Shown: piece by piece, positions 38,501-41,500 of the stretch
Layout of the letters: every line of letters begins with the position of its first letter
Position numbering within the stretch: the first letter of the stretch is position 1
Origin: Eublepharis macularius
Taxonomy: Eukaryota > Chordata > Lepidosauria > Squamata > Eublepharidae
Reading direction: 5' to 3'
NCBI RefSeq assembly: GCF_028583425.1
Contig: NC_072801.1
Coordinates: 10,250,001-10,314,000 of the forward strand
Length of the DNA: 64,000 bases
The notes under the pieces: generated by a model
Told to the model about the DNA's origin: nothing
The model's input: the letters and a program-made list of their open reading frames with translations, nothing else
The model's database searches: none
Program-made: the position numbers and the translations under genes

Positions 38501-41500
38501 TTTTTTCTGTGTCTCTTCTTCTTAATATCCAAATCCTTATTCTTAAACATTAAAACCACAAATCATTCATTCATTTTTCTTCACAGTTAGTCCATAAAGG
38601 GTTTCCAATCTGCCATGCATGTAGAGAGTGTTTTGTCTCTAATTAACACTGATCTCATGTTCCGAAAGACAAACACTTTATACCCCTGATGTATTTGGAG
38701 AGTTTGGCTCCATCTGGCCAAGCCTGGAAGTTCCCAAAAGAAGTTCACCAGTTCGCTGTTACCCATATTTCCTCCAACTGGAGCCAAACAACAGTTCAGA
38801 AAGGATGCAGGAAACTGAACTTACTAGTCTGTTTGCTGAGGTTGGTCATATTCATACTCTGTGGGACCCGGGAGCTCTTTGGAGGCTTGGGAGGGGTCCT
38901 TCCAAAGGACCAGTAATGGCAGGCAAGCTTCTCTGACAGATGACTGGCCCACCGCGGTCAATCTTTCCCTCCAACGTCTAGCCATAGGAGTGTGGTTTAA
39001 AGCCAGGGGATGCTGGAATAGGCCAGCTCAAGCGAGCCAAACACATGCCCTAAAGCACGCCCCACCATTCTCTGCTACACGATATGGTTCTGCAAGAGCT
39101 GTAAAGGAATTTGTGAGCAGACATGCAAGGAAGAGAAGCTCCTGCAAGACCAAGCATCTGAAAACCTGGCACACAGCCTGCTGCTCTTTGTTCCCTACTC
39201 CCCAGTTCCCTTTCCAAATAGCCTTAACCAGGGCTTTTTTTCAGCTGGAACGTGGTGGAATGGCGTTACGGCACATCTTGAAAATGGTCACCTGGCTGGT
39301 GGCCCCGCCCCCTGATCTCTGTCTGGAGATCAGGGGGTGGGGCCACCAGCCAGGTGACCATTTTCTCCGAGGGCAACCCACTGAGTTCCACCACCTCTTT
39401 TCTCAGAAAAAAAGCCCTGGCCTTAACCGAATCCATGCAAGAGCTGTCCTGAGAGAAACGCCGTGTTGTTCTCTAGGACTTGTCCTTCAACCCTATGCTG
39501 TCTTACTCAGTTGTGTATTCCAGATGCTTTCCCTGAGTGCCTGCCGGGCAAGAGGAACCGCTCTGGCATGCCCCTCGCTGCTTCTCCAGTTTTTTGTTGA
39601 AGCCTGTTAACTGAATTGTCTTTAGGGCAGCACACGCCGTTCTCATATCTCCTGTTTTCTGTCCAAGGAAGATGCATCTGCTCACTTGCCAGTTCTTTCC
39701 TACATATGCCTTAACATCCCCACCGGTAGAGGAGGCTGGAACCAAAGTCACCACTTCCACACTGATTTGTTGGTACCAGCGCAGTGCAGTGGTTTGAGCA
39801 CCAGACCAAGAAGATGTAGGCTGGACCCCCCACCTAGATACGAGGCTTGCTTTGGGTTCCTGGGCCAGCCACTTTGCCAATCCAAATGCATTGTTATCAA
39901 CAGAGGTGGACTGGCTATTCACTCACAGGGAAAGTTCCCAATGGGCCCCTGCCATGGACCAAGCAGGGGCCTGTTCCAGGGCCATTTTGACCGGCTGACT
40001 TCAAAACAACAGCAACCCATACACGGGCTTTCTCTGTGGTGGCCCCTACCCTGTGGAATGGCCTGCCCGAGAAGGTCAGGAGAGCCCCCACCCTCCTAGC
40101 TTTCTGCAAACGATGCAAAACCGAACTATTCAAAAAGGCTTTTGTATTGTAGGGAGGGGGTCTCAGGTGCTTCACGAATGAGTTAGGACCATAGACTTCA
40201 TCACTATGATGCCTTACGTACTACCTGTTGTCTTAAATATGTGCTCCTATGAGCTACTTGTGCTGCACATTGTCTAATGTCAGCCCTAGAATTGCTTATG
40301 TCCTGTTTCAGCATTTCTTCCACTCTATATTGGATTCTTGCTAATGCCAAGTCTTTGTAAACTTGTGTTTATTTACACTATGGCATTGTTTATGGAAATG
40401 TCCTTGAAATTGACTGTACTGGTCTCACACTGTGTAATCCACCTTAAGTCTCAGTGAGAAAGGTGGACTATAAATGACATAAATAAATTAATTAATAAGT
40501 AAGTAAGTAAGTAAGTAAGTAAATAAATAAATCTCCCCAATGGGGAACCAAAGGGACGTACCTTGTTCTTCCCCCCCCCCTTCACTTTATCCTCCCAGCA
40601 GCCCTGTGAGACAGGCTTGGCTGAGCGTTCATGACTGGGTCCAAGGTCACCCACATCCTAATCTGACACTCTAACCTCTACACCACACCAGCTCCCAGTC
40701 CATGCCCAGACACAACGGAGCAGGGAGAGCTGTGGAGAACCACCCAAAGTCTTCGAAGGGATCAAAGCATAACTGAGAAACCAGTCTCAGAAGACCGCCT
40801 CTCCCCAGTCGCTGCATTCTGGCCAGCGCGGTGGTTGTGACTGCAAGTTAGCACCTTCGGGACTCTTCAGTCCTGGGACTCTCTAGAACCAGGTATGCAG
40901 CTTCTCAGACTACAGAGAGCTGATGGGAAAGAATCCTCTCCCCAGCCACCCATTTCATGGCTGGCGTCAAGTCTGGACAAAAGACTTCCTAATCCCTTGC
41001 TCACTAAGCTCTGCTTACTGTGGAGTTGCTGGGAATCAAGCAGCCCTGGCTGCTGGTTGCGGGGGGGGGGGGGGGTCACCATTTCAAAGCTCAGTTACCT
41101 TGTGATCACTTAGATGGCTTGTAGGGAAGATCAGGCCAGCCGAAAGGTCTACCGACAGGTATTAACCAAACCAGTTAACAGAACTTCCATGTTCAGAGGC
41201 TAAGTGCTTGGGAAAATTGGGGAAGGTCACTTTTACGGCTGCTTACTATTTCCACCAAAGCACCTGGCTCTAAGAGAAAGCCGTGCAAGAGGGCCAGGAT
41301 CCAATAGGGGTGATTGGTTACATTCCTGGAGGACCTGGGGTGGGGGCGGGGGGGTTCCTATGCATTGGTTAGAGCAGAAGACCCAACGGCACGTGCTTTC
41401 AGAGTTCTGAGAAAGAGTAGCCGACCCAAAAAGGCCATCACAGGGCTGGGACCAATCAAAGTGCTGGGAGGGTCCAAGCCAGGCATCATCGTAGGATGGA